Shown here piece after piece: positions 16,509 through 25,958 of a stretch of 64,000 nucleotides of DNA. The notes below the pieces were generated by a model. The model had not been told where the DNA came from. It searched no databases and saw only the letters and a program-made list of their open reading frames with translations. The position numbers were made by a program, and so were the translations under genes. The stretch is from Bacillota bacterium. Lineage in GTDB: Bacteria > Bacillota > Clostridia > Christensenellales > SZUA-584. Position 1 is the first letter of the stretch, and each line of letters opens with the position of its first letter. Where the stretch lies: positions 124,001-188,000 of the forward strand of contig JAEYPS010000006.1 of the NCBI GenBank assembly GCA_023410475.1, in the 5' to 3' direction.

Positions 16509-17480
16509 TTACAATCTGAACAACTCGTCGGCTTCGGGCGGGGCTAGTTTCTCTCTCTTGCCGCTATCAATCACACATACATCTTTAACGGTAATTGTTC
16601 CTATTATGGCAGCGCTTATGCCCTTTTCGTCAAGAACGCTCATTATAACAGCTGGATCTTTAGCCGTTATAAGCATGCTGCCGCTTCCTATAAGCCTGTA
16701 CGGGTCGAGCCCGAAATGCGCGCAAATCTTCTTCGTCACATCAAGAATCGGTATGTCCTGTTTTCTGATGTCGCATCCGGTGCCCGACGCCTCGCAAAGC
16801 TCGTGCACAGCGCCGAACACCCCGCCTTCCGTAACGTCGTGCATAGCCGTTGCGCCTAGTCTGCCCGCAATAATGCCCTCGCTTATGACGCTCAGGCTGC
16901 CGCCGAGAACCGTTGCTTCTTTCAATTCTTCTTCCGTAAGAACGTGCGCAAGCTGTCCGCTTCTCTCAGACGCTATTATATACGTACCCTCCGAGGCGGC
17001 GCAGCCTGTCATTATAAGAGTGTCGCCCGGCATCGCGCCGCCGCTTTTAACAAGTTTATTGCTTGCCGTCCTGCCAATAACCGTAGTAGATAAAACTATC
17101 CGGTTGACGGCGTCCGTCACCTCGGTATGCCCGCCGATGATGTCTACCCCCAGCATGTCGGCTGTCGCTGTGAGATCGTCGATAACGCTTTCAACCTCGG
17201 CCATGGTTTTACCCGGCGGTATCAGCAGCGTTACGAGCATGGCTTCCGGCTCCGCGCCCGACGACGCGACGTCGTTGCATGACACATGCACGGCTAGCCT
17301 GCCCGCGTTTTTCTCCGCTCCCGTTATAGGGTCGGTGGAGAGCACGCAGGCTTGTCCTTGAAAATCGAGAGCCGCGCAGTCCTCGCCGACACCCGAGCGC
17401 AATAAAACGTCGCGCTTCGGTCGAAGCTTTGAGAGCACGACGCTTTTCAATTGCTCGTTTGTAAGCTTTCCAATTCTCAC
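16509..17480 (-). CDS. PurM/HypE-like (AIR synthase-related) protein, function unknown
   Basis: A 323-residue member of the AIR synthase-related superfamily, which also includes HypE, SelD, ThiL and PurL. Visible are an N-terminal VGEDCAALDF, a central DPITGAEKNAGRLAVHVSCNDVASSGAEPEAM (ATP/Mg-binding loop; HVSCNDVA is typical of HypE-like proteins), a DIIGGHTEVTDAV motif and MHDVTEGGVFGAVHEL. It lacks the C-terminal cysteine tail of HypE and the Sec/Cys of SelD. GTG 17480 overlaps the gatB stop by four bases, so it is translated with the Gln/Asn-tRNA amidotransferase genes. No hydrogenase genes are nearby. Its substrate is unknown. Confidence 0.8.
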   Translation of the reverse strand: MRIGKLTNEQLKSVVLSKLRPKRDVLLRSGVGEDCAALDFQGQACVLSTDPITGAEKNAGRLAVHVSCNDVASSGAEPEAMLVTLLIPPGKTMAEVESVIDDLTATADMLGVDIIGGHTEVTDAVNRIVLSTTVIGRTASNKLVKSGGAMPGDTLIMTGCAASEGTYIIASERSGQLAHVLTEEELKEATVLGGSLSVISEGIIAGRLGATAMHDVTEGGVFGAVHELCEASGTGCDIRKQDIPILDVTKKICAHFGLDPYRLIGSGSMLITAKDPAVIMSVLDEKGISAAIIGTITVKDVCVIDSGKREKLAPPEADELFRL

Positions 17481-18907
17481 GCTTTTTTCAGCTCTTCCAA
17501 TACTATTTCGTTTACGACCTTAGGGTTTGCCTGGCCTTTTGTGGCTTTCATGACCTGCCCTACAAAGAACGTAAGCGCCTTTTCCTTGCCGCCCTTAAAG
17601 TCTGCGACGGGCCCCGGGTTATTTGCTATAATATCTTTTACCAAGTTCAGTATCTCTCCTGCGTCGCTTATCTGAGCAAGGCCTTTGCTTTTTACTATTA
17701 TTTCAGGGTCTTCGCCCGTGCGGAAGACTTCCTCGAATACGGATTTGCCTACGGTTATGTTAACCTTGCCTTCGTCTATGAGCATAAGCGTAGCAACAAG
17801 CTGAGAGGGCTTTACCGGGTTGTCTTCCGGAGCCGTTCCGTTTTCCTTTAAAAGACGCAGCAGGTCGGTCATAATGAAGTTGCTGAGCTTCTTTGCGTCG
17901 TTATAGCTCAAAAGGCACTCGTCAAAGAACGAGGCTATCGCTTTTTCGGCTGTAAGCACGCCCGCGTCATATTCGGGCAGTCCAAGCTCGTCTATATACC
18001 TTTGCTTCTTTACGGCAGGAAGCTCGGGAAGGCTTTCACTGAACGATTGTATCTGCTCACCCGTCAGCGTTATGGGTACAAGGTCGGGGTCGGGGAAATA
18101 CCTGTAGTCGTGAGCCTCTTCCTTGCTGCGCATGGCGTAGCTCTTTCCCTTTATATCGTCGAACCGTCTTGTCTCTTGAACAATGCTTCCGCCCTCGCTG
18201 AGTATGTCTATCTGACGGGCGCTCTCCGCTTCTATGGCGCGGTATACCGCCGAGAAGCTGTTAAGGTTTTTCATCTCGGTGCGCGTTCCAAGAACGCCGC
18301 TGCCCTCTTCCCTGACGGAAATATTTACGTCGCAGCGAAGCGAGCCCTCCTGCATCTTGCAGTCTGAAACCTCTGTATACTGCAGTATGCTCTTGAGCGT
18401 TTCGAGGAACGCCTTTGCCTCTTCGGCGCTGCGAAGGTCGGGCTCGGTGACTATTTCTATAAGTGGAACTCCGCAGCGGTTGTAATCCACCGCGGTGCCC
18501 GCTCCCGCATCGTGCAAAAGCTTGCCTGCGTCCTCTTCCATATGAATGCGCGTTATCCTTATACGCTTTTCAATATCGCCGGCTTTTATATCGATATATC
18601 CGCCTTTGCATAGCGGCAGGTCGAACTGCGATATCTGATATGCTTTAGGCAGGTCGGGGTAATAATAGCCTTTCCTGTCCATCTTTGAGAAATTTGCTAT
18701 CTCGCAGTTTGTAGCGAGGCCTGCTTTGGCGGCGTATTCAACAGCCTTTTTGTTTAAAACGGGCAGCACGCCCGGCATGCCCGTGCATACGGGGCAGCAA
18801 TGCGTGTTTGGTTCCCCCCCGAATTTGTTTTCGCACGAACAGAATATCTTAGTATTCGTCGCCAGCTCTACATGAACCTCAAGACCGATAACAGTCTCAT
18901 ATCGCAT
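17477..18907 (-). CDS. gatB: Asp/Glu-tRNA amidotransferase subunit B
   Basis: About 476 residues. GatB binds the mischarged tRNA and activates its carboxyl group with ATP; together with GatA and GatC it makes Gln-tRNA(Gln) and/or Asn-tRNA(Asn). The catalytic domain begins YETVIGLEVHVEL and has a zinc site (CSCENKFGGEPNTHCCPVCTGMPG), and the tail domain (YqeY-like, about 330-476) ends in GQANPKVVNEIVLEELKK. Start is ATG 18907 overlapping the gatA stop by one base (a GTG three bases earlier is possible) behind GGAGGTG. Confidence 0.97.
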   Translation of the reverse strand: MRYETVIGLEVHVELATNTKIFCSCENKFGGEPNTHCCPVCTGMPGVLPVLNKKAVEYAAKAGLATNCEIANFSKMDRKGYYYPDLPKAYQISQFDLPLCKGGYIDIKAGDIEKRIRITRIHMEEDAGKLLHDAGAGTAVDYNRCGVPLIEIVTEPDLRSAEEAKAFLETLKSILQYTEVSDCKMQEGSLRCDVNISVREEGSGVLGTRTEMKNLNSFSAVYRAIEAESARQIDILSEGGSIVQETRRFDDIKGKSYAMRSKEEAHDYRYFPDPDLVPITLTGEQIQSFSESLPELPAVKKQRYIDELGLPEYDAGVLTAEKAIASFFDECLLSYNDAKKLSNFIMTDLLRLLKENGTAPEDNPVKPSQLVATLMLIDEGKVNITVGKSVFEEVFRTGEDPEIIVKSKGLAQISDAGEILNLVKDIIANNPGPVADFKGGKEKALTFFVGQVMKATKGQANPKVVNEIVLEELKKA

Positions 18908-20376
18908 CACGCCTCACCTCCTCTGAAAGACGGCCTGCCAATTGAAGGAAGCGCCTGCTCGAGCGCGTACGCGGCCCTTAGCATAGTCTGCTCTCCCATG
19001 GGTTTAGCTATAAGCTGCATACCTATCGGCATTCCGCGGCTGCACAGCGCGCAGGGTATCGAGACAGCGGTAAGCCCCGCAATGTTGACGGGCACTGTAT
19101 AAATGTCCGTAAGATACATCTGCATGGGGTCGCTCTTCTCACCCGCAGCAAACGCGGTCGCGGGCGCTGTGGGCGAGAGAATGCAGTCGTACTTTTCAAA
19201 CAGTGCGTCGAAGTCGCGTTTTATCAGCGTCCTTACTTTTAGAGCCTTCATATAGTACGCGTCGTAGTAGCCGGAACTGAGCACGTAGTTTCCGAGCATC
19301 ATTCTCCTTTTGACCTCCGCGCCGAATCCTTCGTTGCGTGTCTTTATATACATATCCACGATGCCGTCAAACTGCTTCGCGCGGTAACCGTATTTGACTC
19401 CGTCGTATCTTGAAAGGTTGGATGTCGCCTCAGCTGACGATATTATATAATACGCAGTAAGAGCATAGTCGAACGTTGGTAGGGTTGTCTCCTCCACCAC
19501 AGCCCCAAGGCTCCGCAAAGCGGCAACCGTGGTGTCCACCGCCTTCCGTACATCTTCGTGCAGCGCAGCGGCGAGATACTCCTTCGGAAGCCCTATCCTC
19601 ATTCCTTTTATATCTTGTCCTATAGCATTTGAAAAATCAGGGTAATCGGCATTAACGGACGTGGAATCCCGTCTGTCATGGCCGCATATCGCTCCCAGCG
19701 CCAATGCGGCGTCTTCTACGGTGCGTGCGAGTGGGCCTATCTGGTCAAGCGAAGACGCGAACGCTACGAGACCGTATCTTGATACGGCTCCGTATGTGGG
19801 CTTAAGTCCGACTACGCCACAATACGAAGCAGGCTGCCTTATGCTTCCTCCCGTGTCAGAACCGAGCGCAAACGGTGCCATTCCCGCCGCAACGGACGCG
19901 GCGCTGCCGCCGGACGAGCCTCCGGGCACTTTCGTCAGATCCCACGGGTTGTATGTGATATTGAAAGCACTGTTCTCGGTGGACGAGCCCATGGCGAATT
20001 CGTCCATGTTGGATTTCGCGAGAACAACTGCGCCTTTGCTTTTAAGAAGTTCAACGACATGCGCGTCGTATGGCGGGATAAAATTTCCAAGCATCCTTGA
20101 TGAACAGGTGGTCTTTATTCCCTTTGTACAGATATTATCCTTTACTATAACCGGAATGCCGTCATATTTGCTGAACTGCCGCCCCTTTGCCCGCCTCTCG
20201 TCGGACATTAGGGCCTGCTCTAATGCCGTTTCCCTGCATATAAGGTTAAGCGCTTTTACGTTTGGCTCAATGCTGTCGATTCTTTCAAGAAGCCCCGAAA
20301 CAAGCTCGACGGCGCTTATGTCCTTTCTCTCAAGCGCGTCCATCGCCTGTTTCATAGTCATTTCATACGTTTTCAA
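18907..20376 (-). CDS. gatA: Asp/Glu-tRNA amidotransferase subunit A
   Basis: A 489-residue amidase-signature enzyme that releases ammonia from glutamine for GatB. The Ser-cisSer-Lys triad is visible as K (VIVKDNICTKG), cis-Ser in PGGSSGGSAASVA and nucleophile Ser in GSDTGGSIRQPASYCG. Length and motifs are normal. It follows gatC by nine bases in the order C-A-B usual in Firmicutes. Confidence 0.97.
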   Translation of the reverse strand: MKTYEMTMKQAMDALERKDISAVELVSGLLERIDSIEPNVKALNLICRETALEQALMSDERRAKGRQFSKYDGIPVIVKDNICTKGIKTTCSSRMLGNFIPPYDAHVVELLKSKGAVVLAKSNMDEFAMGSSTENSAFNITYNPWDLTKVPGGSSGGSAASVAAGMAPFALGSDTGGSIRQPASYCGVVGLKPTYGAVSRYGLVAFASSLDQIGPLARTVEDAALALGAICGHDRRDSTSVNADYPDFSNAIGQDIKGMRIGLPKEYLAAALHEDVRKAVDTTVAALRSLGAVVEETTLPTFDYALTAYYIISSAEATSNLSRYDGVKYGYRAKQFDGIVDMYIKTRNEGFGAEVKRRMMLGNYVLSSGYYDAYYMKALKVRTLIKRDFDALFEKYDCILSPTAPATAFAAGEKSDPMQMYLTDIYTVPVNIAGLTAVSIPCALCSRGMPIGMQLIAKPMGEQTMLRAAYALEQALPSIGRPSFRGGEA

Positions 20377-20385
20377 TATTGCACC

Positions 20386-20673
20386 TCATTCAACAACTCT
20401 GGGAACTATAAAACACCCGTTTTCTCTCTCGGGCGCGTTTGCCGTAAGGATATCATTTTGCATGCTGCTCTTCACGCAATCCTCTCTCAATACGTTAGCG
20501 ACTCCCTGTATGTGGGCCGTAGGCGCAACACCACTGGTATCAAGCTCATCGAGTTTCTTTGCCGTATTAACAATAGCCTCGAGATGATGCTGATATTCAA
20601 GCTTCTCCTCATCCGTGAAGCTGAGCCGCGATAGCGCTGCTATTTTTTCTACCTCTGATATAGGAACGGGCAT
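20386..20673 (-). CDS. gatC: Asp/Glu-tRNA amidotransferase subunit C
   Basis: A 95-residue linker subunit that wraps GatA and GatB. The family pattern VEKIAALSRLSFTDEE near the N-terminus and the C-terminal NAPERENGCFIVPRVVE strand are clear. Two consecutive ATGs are present; the second (20673) is better spaced from GGAGG. A lipoprotein gene ends ten bases upstream. Confidence 0.95.
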   Translation of the reverse strand: MPVPISEVEKIAALSRLSFTDEEKLEYQHHLEAIVNTAKKLDELDTSGVAPTAHIQGVANVLREDCVKSSMQNDILTANAPERENGCFIVPRVVE

Positions 20674-20683
20674 CATTTCCTCC

Positions 20684-22471
20684 TTATTTGCTAAGATCGT
20701 ATGTATATGTAGCGAAAAAGCTGTTTGCCGTATCGCCGAAGTACTGTATCAGGTATATCTTGCCGGGTTCGTTGGACGGCGCGAAATCCTCTGTGCTGCT
20801 GAGCGCCGCCATCTGCCGCGCTGCGCTCGCTATGTCGTATGTAAACAGACCGTATTTATACTGGCCCGTCGTTTCCTCTTCGGGCAGCGAAGCGTCAGTG
20901 TAATATACCTTGCTCCCGCTTTGCGAGAAACAAAAGCTTGTAATGAGTGCGTTCTTTACGATGTACTTCGATTCCCCTGTCTTAATATCACATAACTTTA
21001 GGCTCGTCAATACCTCTTCTAGCCCCGCCGATGAGGTTTCGAGCACAAGCATCGTCTTTGCGTCGGGCGAAACGGCGAAATCCATGCCCTCCGTTACCTT
21101 TCTTCTCTTTGCGCCTATCTCATATATAACGCCTGAATATCCCGCATTATCGGCAAAGAAGATTCTTCCGCTGGCCACTTTCAGCCTTCCTTCCGAGCCC
21201 GCCGCCTCTTCCACAGCCGAAATATTAAACGTCGCGTCTTCATTAAACGAGCAGGACATCATCTGCATAGAGCCGTATCCTGTCATCGCGTACAGTATGT
21301 CCGACTTGTCCGACCACGCAAAAGCAGCAGTCTGATTGCCGAAACCCTCTTCGCCAAGGTTGATTAGAACGGATGTGACAAAGTCGTACACATAAAGCAC
21401 CCGGTTTTCCATAGATACGTCAAGCAGGCAAAGATACCTGCCGTCGGCGGAGAACGCCGCAGAGTCTATATAATAAAAATCCGGCACGTCTATTTTCTGT
21501 ACTCTGCCGTTGGGATCGAGCATCCAGAGTTTTTCCGAAAGAAGATAGATATCCTGCTCGAGCGCCGGTTCCTCCGGCTTATACCTGCGTGAGAACGCTA
21601 TCCTGCCGTCCGCGGCTGAAGCGAGATATTTGCCGTTTTGCAGCAGAAGAGGGGTTTGCATCATAACACCGTCTTTCATCACTACGCTTCTTCCGTCCGC
21701 GGCTGAAAAATCCGCATTGCTTATAAACGCCGGCAGTGCGTCCTTTCCTATCTGCGAGACATACAAACTGCTGTCAGGCAATACGGCTTTGAGCGTTTGA
21801 TTTGCCGATTCCATAAACGCCTGAGCTTCCTGCCTCGTTTCAAACGGCCTTGATATCAATAGCTTGTTTTCAAGATCGGCGCACAGAACAGGTGTCATAT
21901 CGATATCTTGCGGCCATAATCCTTCCTGATGCTCATAGAATGAATTAGACAGGCAGAAGAATTTAGACTCCGCGTTTTCCGTACCCGGTTTTAGCTCAAC
22001 AACAAGATCGCCTTCGGATTCCTGTACGGTAAACTCTGCTGTTCTGGAAAGCTGTATATAGATAATAAGCGATTTCTCGTTTGCCGGGACTTCTCTGAAC
22101 AACCCAAGCACGAACTCGGAAAACGCCCAGTTTTGCTTAGGAGTATAGTCCCAAAAGCTTATATTGCTAAGCTTTATCATAAGCCTTTGCGGCTGTTCGA
22201 GCAGCGATATCTCATATTCGGGCAGCCTTGTTAGCTTAGATTCAGGATATCCCGCCTTTCGGCTGCCGCTCAGCAGAGACAGCGTAACCACCGTATTGCT
22301 GCCCTGAGCAGTAATGTCGATGTCTTTGAGGTTGATGTTTTCTGCCGGCTGCGAAACCCCTCCCGCGGCAGTCTGCGTGGGCGCGTCTGAAGACGGCTGC
22401 CCGCCAGGCGCGCACCCCATAAGCATTCCCGTTATTAACACTGTAGCAATAATAGTCTTAAGTAATCTCAA
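20684..22471 (-). CDS. Lipoprotein with AMIN-like and beta-propeller regions, function unknown
   Basis: A 595-residue secreted lipoprotein. It starts at TTG 22471 with AAAGGA eight bases upstream; the signal peptide ends in the lipobox LMGC (C20), followed by a low-complexity PGGQPSSDAPTQ linker. About residues 45-155 resemble an AMIN-type beta-sandwich (alternating strands, LMIKLSNIS, LVVELKPG). A middle segment around residues 180-245 looks SPOR-like (SRPFETRQEAQAFMESANQ). The remainder (about 250-590) contains repeated blade-like strands with FSADGRYLCLLD, FAVSPDAKTMLVLE and FCFSQSGSKVYYTD, as in WD40/TolB-like propellers. Probably an extracytoplasmic envelope protein; no exact family recognised. 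It lies just ahead of gatC with no terminator between. Confidence 0.75.
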   Translation of the reverse strand: MRLLKTIIATVLITGMLMGCAPGGQPSSDAPTQTAAGGVSQPAENINLKDIDITAQGSNTVVTLSLLSGSRKAGYPESKLTRLPEYEISLLEQPQRLMIKLSNISFWDYTPKQNWAFSEFVLGLFREVPANEKSLIIYIQLSRTAEFTVQESEGDLVVELKPGTENAESKFFCLSNSFYEHQEGLWPQDIDMTPVLCADLENKLLISRPFETRQEAQAFMESANQTLKAVLPDSSLYVSQIGKDALPAFISNADFSAADGRSVVMKDGVMMQTPLLLQNGKYLASAADGRIAFSRRYKPEEPALEQDIYLLSEKLWMLDPNGRVQKIDVPDFYYIDSAAFSADGRYLCLLDVSMENRVLYVYDFVTSVLINLGEEGFGNQTAAFAWSDKSDILYAMTGYGSMQMMSCSFNEDATFNISAVEEAAGSEGRLKVASGRIFFADNAGYSGVIYEIGAKRRKVTEGMDFAVSPDAKTMLVLETSSAGLEEVLTSLKLCDIKTGESKYIVKNALITSFCFSQSGSKVYYTDASLPEEETTGQYKYGLFTYDIASAARQMAALSSTEDFAPSNEPGKIYLIQYFGDTANSFFATYTYDLSK

Positions 22472-22518
22472 TGTGTTCGTCCTTTTCGGATAACGCTCAA
22501 TGCGTCGGTTCTATGGCT

Positions 22519-23802
22519 TCAGGCGAGTATGTTTTTTGAATACTGACTTGCCTTCGACTTTATTTCATCTATGTCCGCGAATGTAATACTGCCGTTTTCG
22601 TATAATATGTCTCCTGCCACCATGGTAAGAGTGACATCAGAATCGTTTCCGCTGTATACAAGATGGTTCAACAGGTCTGTGCCTGGGCAATACCTTAATC
22701 CATCGGTGCCGATTATTATTATATCTGCCTGTTTTCCCGCTTCGAGGCTTCCGGTGATACCGTCGATGCCAAGCGCTCTTGCCCCGTTAATCGTCGCGGT
22801 GCGAAATGCCGTTTTCGCAGGTATAAGCGCCGCGTCGAGGTTAACGCCCTTTTGCAGCAGCGCCAGAAGCGTCATCTCTTCCATCATCGAGAGGTTGTTG
22901 TTGCTCGCCGCGCCGTCAGTCGCGCAGCTTACGTTGACGCCCGCCTCTATCATCTTTGCCGTTCTCGCGATGCCGCTTCCGAGCTTTAGGTTGCTGCCCG
23001 GGCACGACATAACGCTGACGCCTGTGCGCGCCATTATTTCAATATCTTCATCCTCTACCCAAACGCAGTGCGCCGCCATTACAGGCACTTCCGTCAGCCC
23101 AAGGCTGTCAATAAGCGCTATCGGCGTCTTGCCGTGGCGTGATATGCAGCCTGCGTGCTCGCCTTTTGTTTCGGATATATGGACATGCACTCTGCATTTA
23201 TGCCTCTGCGCAAAGTCACGGATGCCTTTGAAAAGCCCGGGGCTCACGGTATATTCGGCGTGAGGGCCGATTGCGGCGTCAATCCTTTTATAACCCTTCA
23301 CGATACTGAAAAACTCTTCGGCGGCCTTAAGCCGCCTTTCGCCACCGCCGTCTATGTCAATAACCGCAGCGGCAATAAGCGCCCTTATTCCCGCTTCGTT
23401 TGCTGCCCTTGCGATAACGGCGTTGAAGTTATACATATCCGAGAAACATGTGACTCCGCCTGAGACGAGCTCTGCGATGCCGAGCATAGTGCCCCAATAT
23501 ACCGCTTCTTCATCAAGTTTTTCCTCGGCTGGCCATATCTTGTTTTGCAGCCAGTCCATGAGCGCCATATCGTCCGCGGCGCCTCTGAAAAGATTCATCG
23601 GAATGTGGGTATGCGTGTTGATGAACCCCGGCGCGATTATGCCGCCTTTAGCGTCTATTACCCTGTCGGCAGCAAATTGCGGAGCGCCGGTATCTTCGCC
23701 CGCGTAGACAATGACGCTGCCGTCCACCTGTACGCAGCCATGCATGCGGCTGTCTGCGCTGTCGGCTGTTATCAGATATCCGTTTTTTATAAGCGTCTTC
23801 AT
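22519..23802 (-). CDS. mtaD: S-adenosylhomocysteine / 5'-methylthioadenosine deaminase family amidohydrolase
   Basis: A 427-residue metal-dependent hydrolase of the MtaD/SahH-deaminase group. Metal ligands are H64 and H66 (NTHTHIPMNLFRG), the later His in HVHISETKGEH and AAHCVW, and Asp in CATDGAASNNN. The composite domain wraps N- and C-terminal beta strands. It overlaps ahcY by four bases, which strongly suggests that the substrate includes S-adenosylhomocysteine or a related nucleoside. Family members deaminate SAH, MTA and adenosine; specificity here is inferred. Confidence 0.85.
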   Translation of the reverse strand: MKTLIKNGYLITADSADSRMHGCVQVDGSVIVYAGEDTGAPQFAADRVIDAKGGIIAPGFINTHTHIPMNLFRGAADDMALMDWLQNKIWPAEEKLDEEAVYWGTMLGIAELVSGGVTCFSDMYNFNAVIARAANEAGIRALIAAAVIDIDGGGERRLKAAEEFFSIVKGYKRIDAAIGPHAEYTVSPGLFKGIRDFAQRHKCRVHVHISETKGEHAGCISRHGKTPIALIDSLGLTEVPVMAAHCVWVEDEDIEIMARTGVSVMSCPGSNLKLGSGIARTAKMIEAGVNVSCATDGAASNNNLSMMEEMTLLALLQKGVNLDAALIPAKTAFRTATINGARALGIDGITGSLEAGKQADIIIIGTDGLRYCPGTDLLNHLVYSGNDSDVTLTMVAGDILYENGSITFADIDEIKSKASQYSKNILA

Positions 23803-25040
23803 TCCACGCCTCCGTACATATATCTTCTCTGCTCGTCCGTAAGAGAGTCTATTTCTATTCCCATAGCTTTAAGCTTGAGCCGGGCTACGTATTCGTCTAT
23901 TTTCTTGGGAACGTCGTATACTTTGTTTTCAAGTCTTCCCCTGTTATGCAGCAAATATTTCAGCGACAGAGCCTGAATGGCAAAGCTTAGATCCATGATC
24001 TCTGCCGGATGCCCGTCGGCGGCGGCGAGGTTTACGAGCCGGCCTTCCGCTATGACGTAAAGCTCCTTATTATCCAGCTTATAAGCTGTTATGTTATTAC
24101 GCGCGGTATAGCGCGACTCAGACATGCTGTTTAATTCGGCAACGTTCACCTCGACGTCGAAGTGGCCCGCGTTTGAGAGCATAGCGCCGTTCTTCATGTT
24201 TTTAAAGTGCCTGCCCGTTATAACGTCACTGCAGCCGGTTACCGTGACGAATATGTCTCCGATAAAAGACGCTTCATCCATCGTCATAACCTCAAAGCCG
24301 TCCATGGCGGCTTCCATAGCGCATATCGGGTCTATCTCTGTTACGACCACCTTTGCGCCGAGCCCTTTCGCGCGCATCGCGACGCCTTTTCCGCACCAGC
24401 CGTATCCTGCGACAACCACTGTTTTTCCGGCTACAACGAGATTCGTAGTCCTCATTATACCGTCCCATACCGACTGACCTGTGCCGTATCTGTTGTCGAA
24501 CAGATGCTTGCAGTCTGCGTCGTTGACGGCTATTGCCGGAAACATCAGCGAACCTGCCTTTTGCCTGGAACGGTATCTTAAAAGCCCGGTCGTCGTTTCC
24601 TCGCAGGAACCGATAACGCCCGCTGCCTTGTCCCTGTCCCTCGTATGCAGAGCCTCGCAGAGGTCCGCTCCGTCATCAAGTATTATATCGGGCCCGTTCG
24701 AGAGCGCCATGGATATGTGCCTTTCATACTCTTCAGGCGTCGACGCGTGCCACGCGTACACATCCATACCTCCGGCAGCAAGCGCCGCCGCAACGTCGTC
24801 CTGAGTGGAAAGCGGGTTCGACCCCGTTACCGACATCAGCGCTCCTCCCGCCTCGAGCGTCCTGCAAAGATACGCGGTCTTTGCCTCGAGGTGTATCGAG
24901 AGCGATATCTTTATGCCCGCAAACGGCTTTTCTTTCTCAAATTCAGCCTTTATCCCCGACAGCACCGGCATGTTCTTTTGCGCCCAGGCAATCTTCATCT
25001 CTCCCGAAGGCGCGCTTTTTATATCTCTTATCTCACTCAT
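23799..25040 (-). CDS. ahcY: Adenosylhomocysteinase, short prokaryotic/archaeal type
   Basis: A 413-residue NAD-dependent enzyme splitting S-adenosylhomocysteine into adenosine and homocysteine. SIHLEAKTAYLCRTLEAGGA near the N-terminus, the Rossmann motif VAGYGWCGKGVAMRAKGLGAKVVV and NAGHFDVEVN are diagnostic. It lacks the roughly 40-residue insertion of the long bacterial/eukaryotic enzymes and the usual C-terminal Lys-Pro-x-x-Tyr-Arg-Tyr tail, as in Thermotoga and archaeal enzymes. It overlaps galU by eight bases upstream and the deaminase downstream. Confidence 0.94.
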   Translation of the reverse strand: MSEIRDIKSAPSGEMKIAWAQKNMPVLSGIKAEFEKEKPFAGIKISLSIHLEAKTAYLCRTLEAGGALMSVTGSNPLSTQDDVAAALAAGGMDVYAWHASTPEEYERHISMALSNGPDIILDDGADLCEALHTRDRDKAAGVIGSCEETTTGLLRYRSRQKAGSLMFPAIAVNDADCKHLFDNRYGTGQSVWDGIMRTTNLVVAGKTVVVAGYGWCGKGVAMRAKGLGAKVVVTEIDPICAMEAAMDGFEVMTMDEASFIGDIFVTVTGCSDVITGRHFKNMKNGAMLSNAGHFDVEVNVAELNSMSESRYTARNNITAYKLDNKELYVIAEGRLVNLAAADGHPAEIMDLSFAIQALSLKYLLHNRGRLENKVYDVPKKIDEYVARLKLKAMGIEIDSLTDEQRRYMYGGVE

Positions 25041-25917
25041 TTGATATCTCTTTCATTATACTCAAAAGATATTTTTTGAAACTCTCCTTTATATCGTCGC
25101 GCCCGAGCGCAAACTCTACGGTAGCTTTCAAAAAGCCGAGCTTGTCGCCTACATCGTATCTCTTGCCCTCAAACTCGTACGCGTACATGCCCTGAGAGCC
25201 GCACAGCGTTTTAAGAGCGTCGGTAAGCTGTACCTCTTCGTTCTTGCCCGGCTTCTGATGCTGCAGTATCTCAAATATCTCGGGCGTTATGATATATCGT
25301 CCGAGTATCGCTATGTCCGAGGGCGCATATTTCGCGAGAGGCTTTTCCACCATATCTATAACCTTGTGCAGCTTGTATTCCCTTGACTTTACGGCAGGGT
25401 CTATTATCCCGTATCTTTCGATGTCCTCCAAGTCTACTCTTTGAACGCCGAGCACCGTCTTGTTATATTCCCCGAACACCTCGATAAGCTGTCCTATCGC
25501 AGGCTTTTCAGAGATAACTATATCGTCTCCGAGCAGTACGGCGAACGGTTCGTTGCCGACGAACGCGCGGGCGCAGCTTATAGCGTGCCCGAGGCCTTTG
25601 GCCTCCTTCTGCCTAACGTAATATACGTCTACGAGGTTGGATATATCCTCCACCATTGTCAGCAACGATGATTTGCCCTTGCGTTCGAGTTCCGATTCAA
25701 GCTCGTAAGATTTATCAAAATGGTCTTCTATATTTCTTTTGCCGCGGCCGGTTATTATAAGTATGCTCTCAATACCTGCGCTTATGGCTTCCTCCACGAT
25801 ATACTGTATAGTGGGCTTGTCCACTATCGGCAGCATCTCCTTGGGCTGAGCTTTTGTCGCCGGCAAAAATCTCGTACCCAGTCCGGCAGCCGGTATGACC
25901 GCCTTTCGTATCTTCAC
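25033..25917 (-). CDS. galU: UTP-glucose-1-phosphate uridylyltransferase
   Basis: A 294-residue nucleotidyltransferase making UDP-glucose for envelope polysaccharides and glycolipids. N-terminal VIPAAGLGTRFLPATKAQPKEMLPI and IVEEAI are diagnostic, and FAVLLGDDIV carries the metal-binding Asp pair. GTG 25917 is preceded by GGAGG at seven bases. It heads the galU-ahcY-mtaD transcript. A TATAAT at 25959-25964 is the likely -10. Confidence 0.95.
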   Translation of the reverse strand: MKIRKAVIPAAGLGTRFLPATKAQPKEMLPIVDKPTIQYIVEEAISAGIESILIITGRGKRNIEDHFDKSYELESELERKGKSSLLTMVEDISNLVDVYYVRQKEAKGLGHAISCARAFVGNEPFAVLLGDDIVISEKPAIGQLIEVFGEYNKTVLGVQRVDLEDIERYGIIDPAVKSREYKLHKVIDMVEKPLAKYAPSDIAILGRYIITPEIFEILQHQKPGKNEEVQLTDALKTLCGSQGMYAYEFEGKRYDVGDKLGFLKATVEFALGRDDIKESFKKYLLSIMKEISNE

Positions 25918-25958
25918 CGCTTATCCTCCGTAAGTCTTAATCGTTTTTGTAATACATT

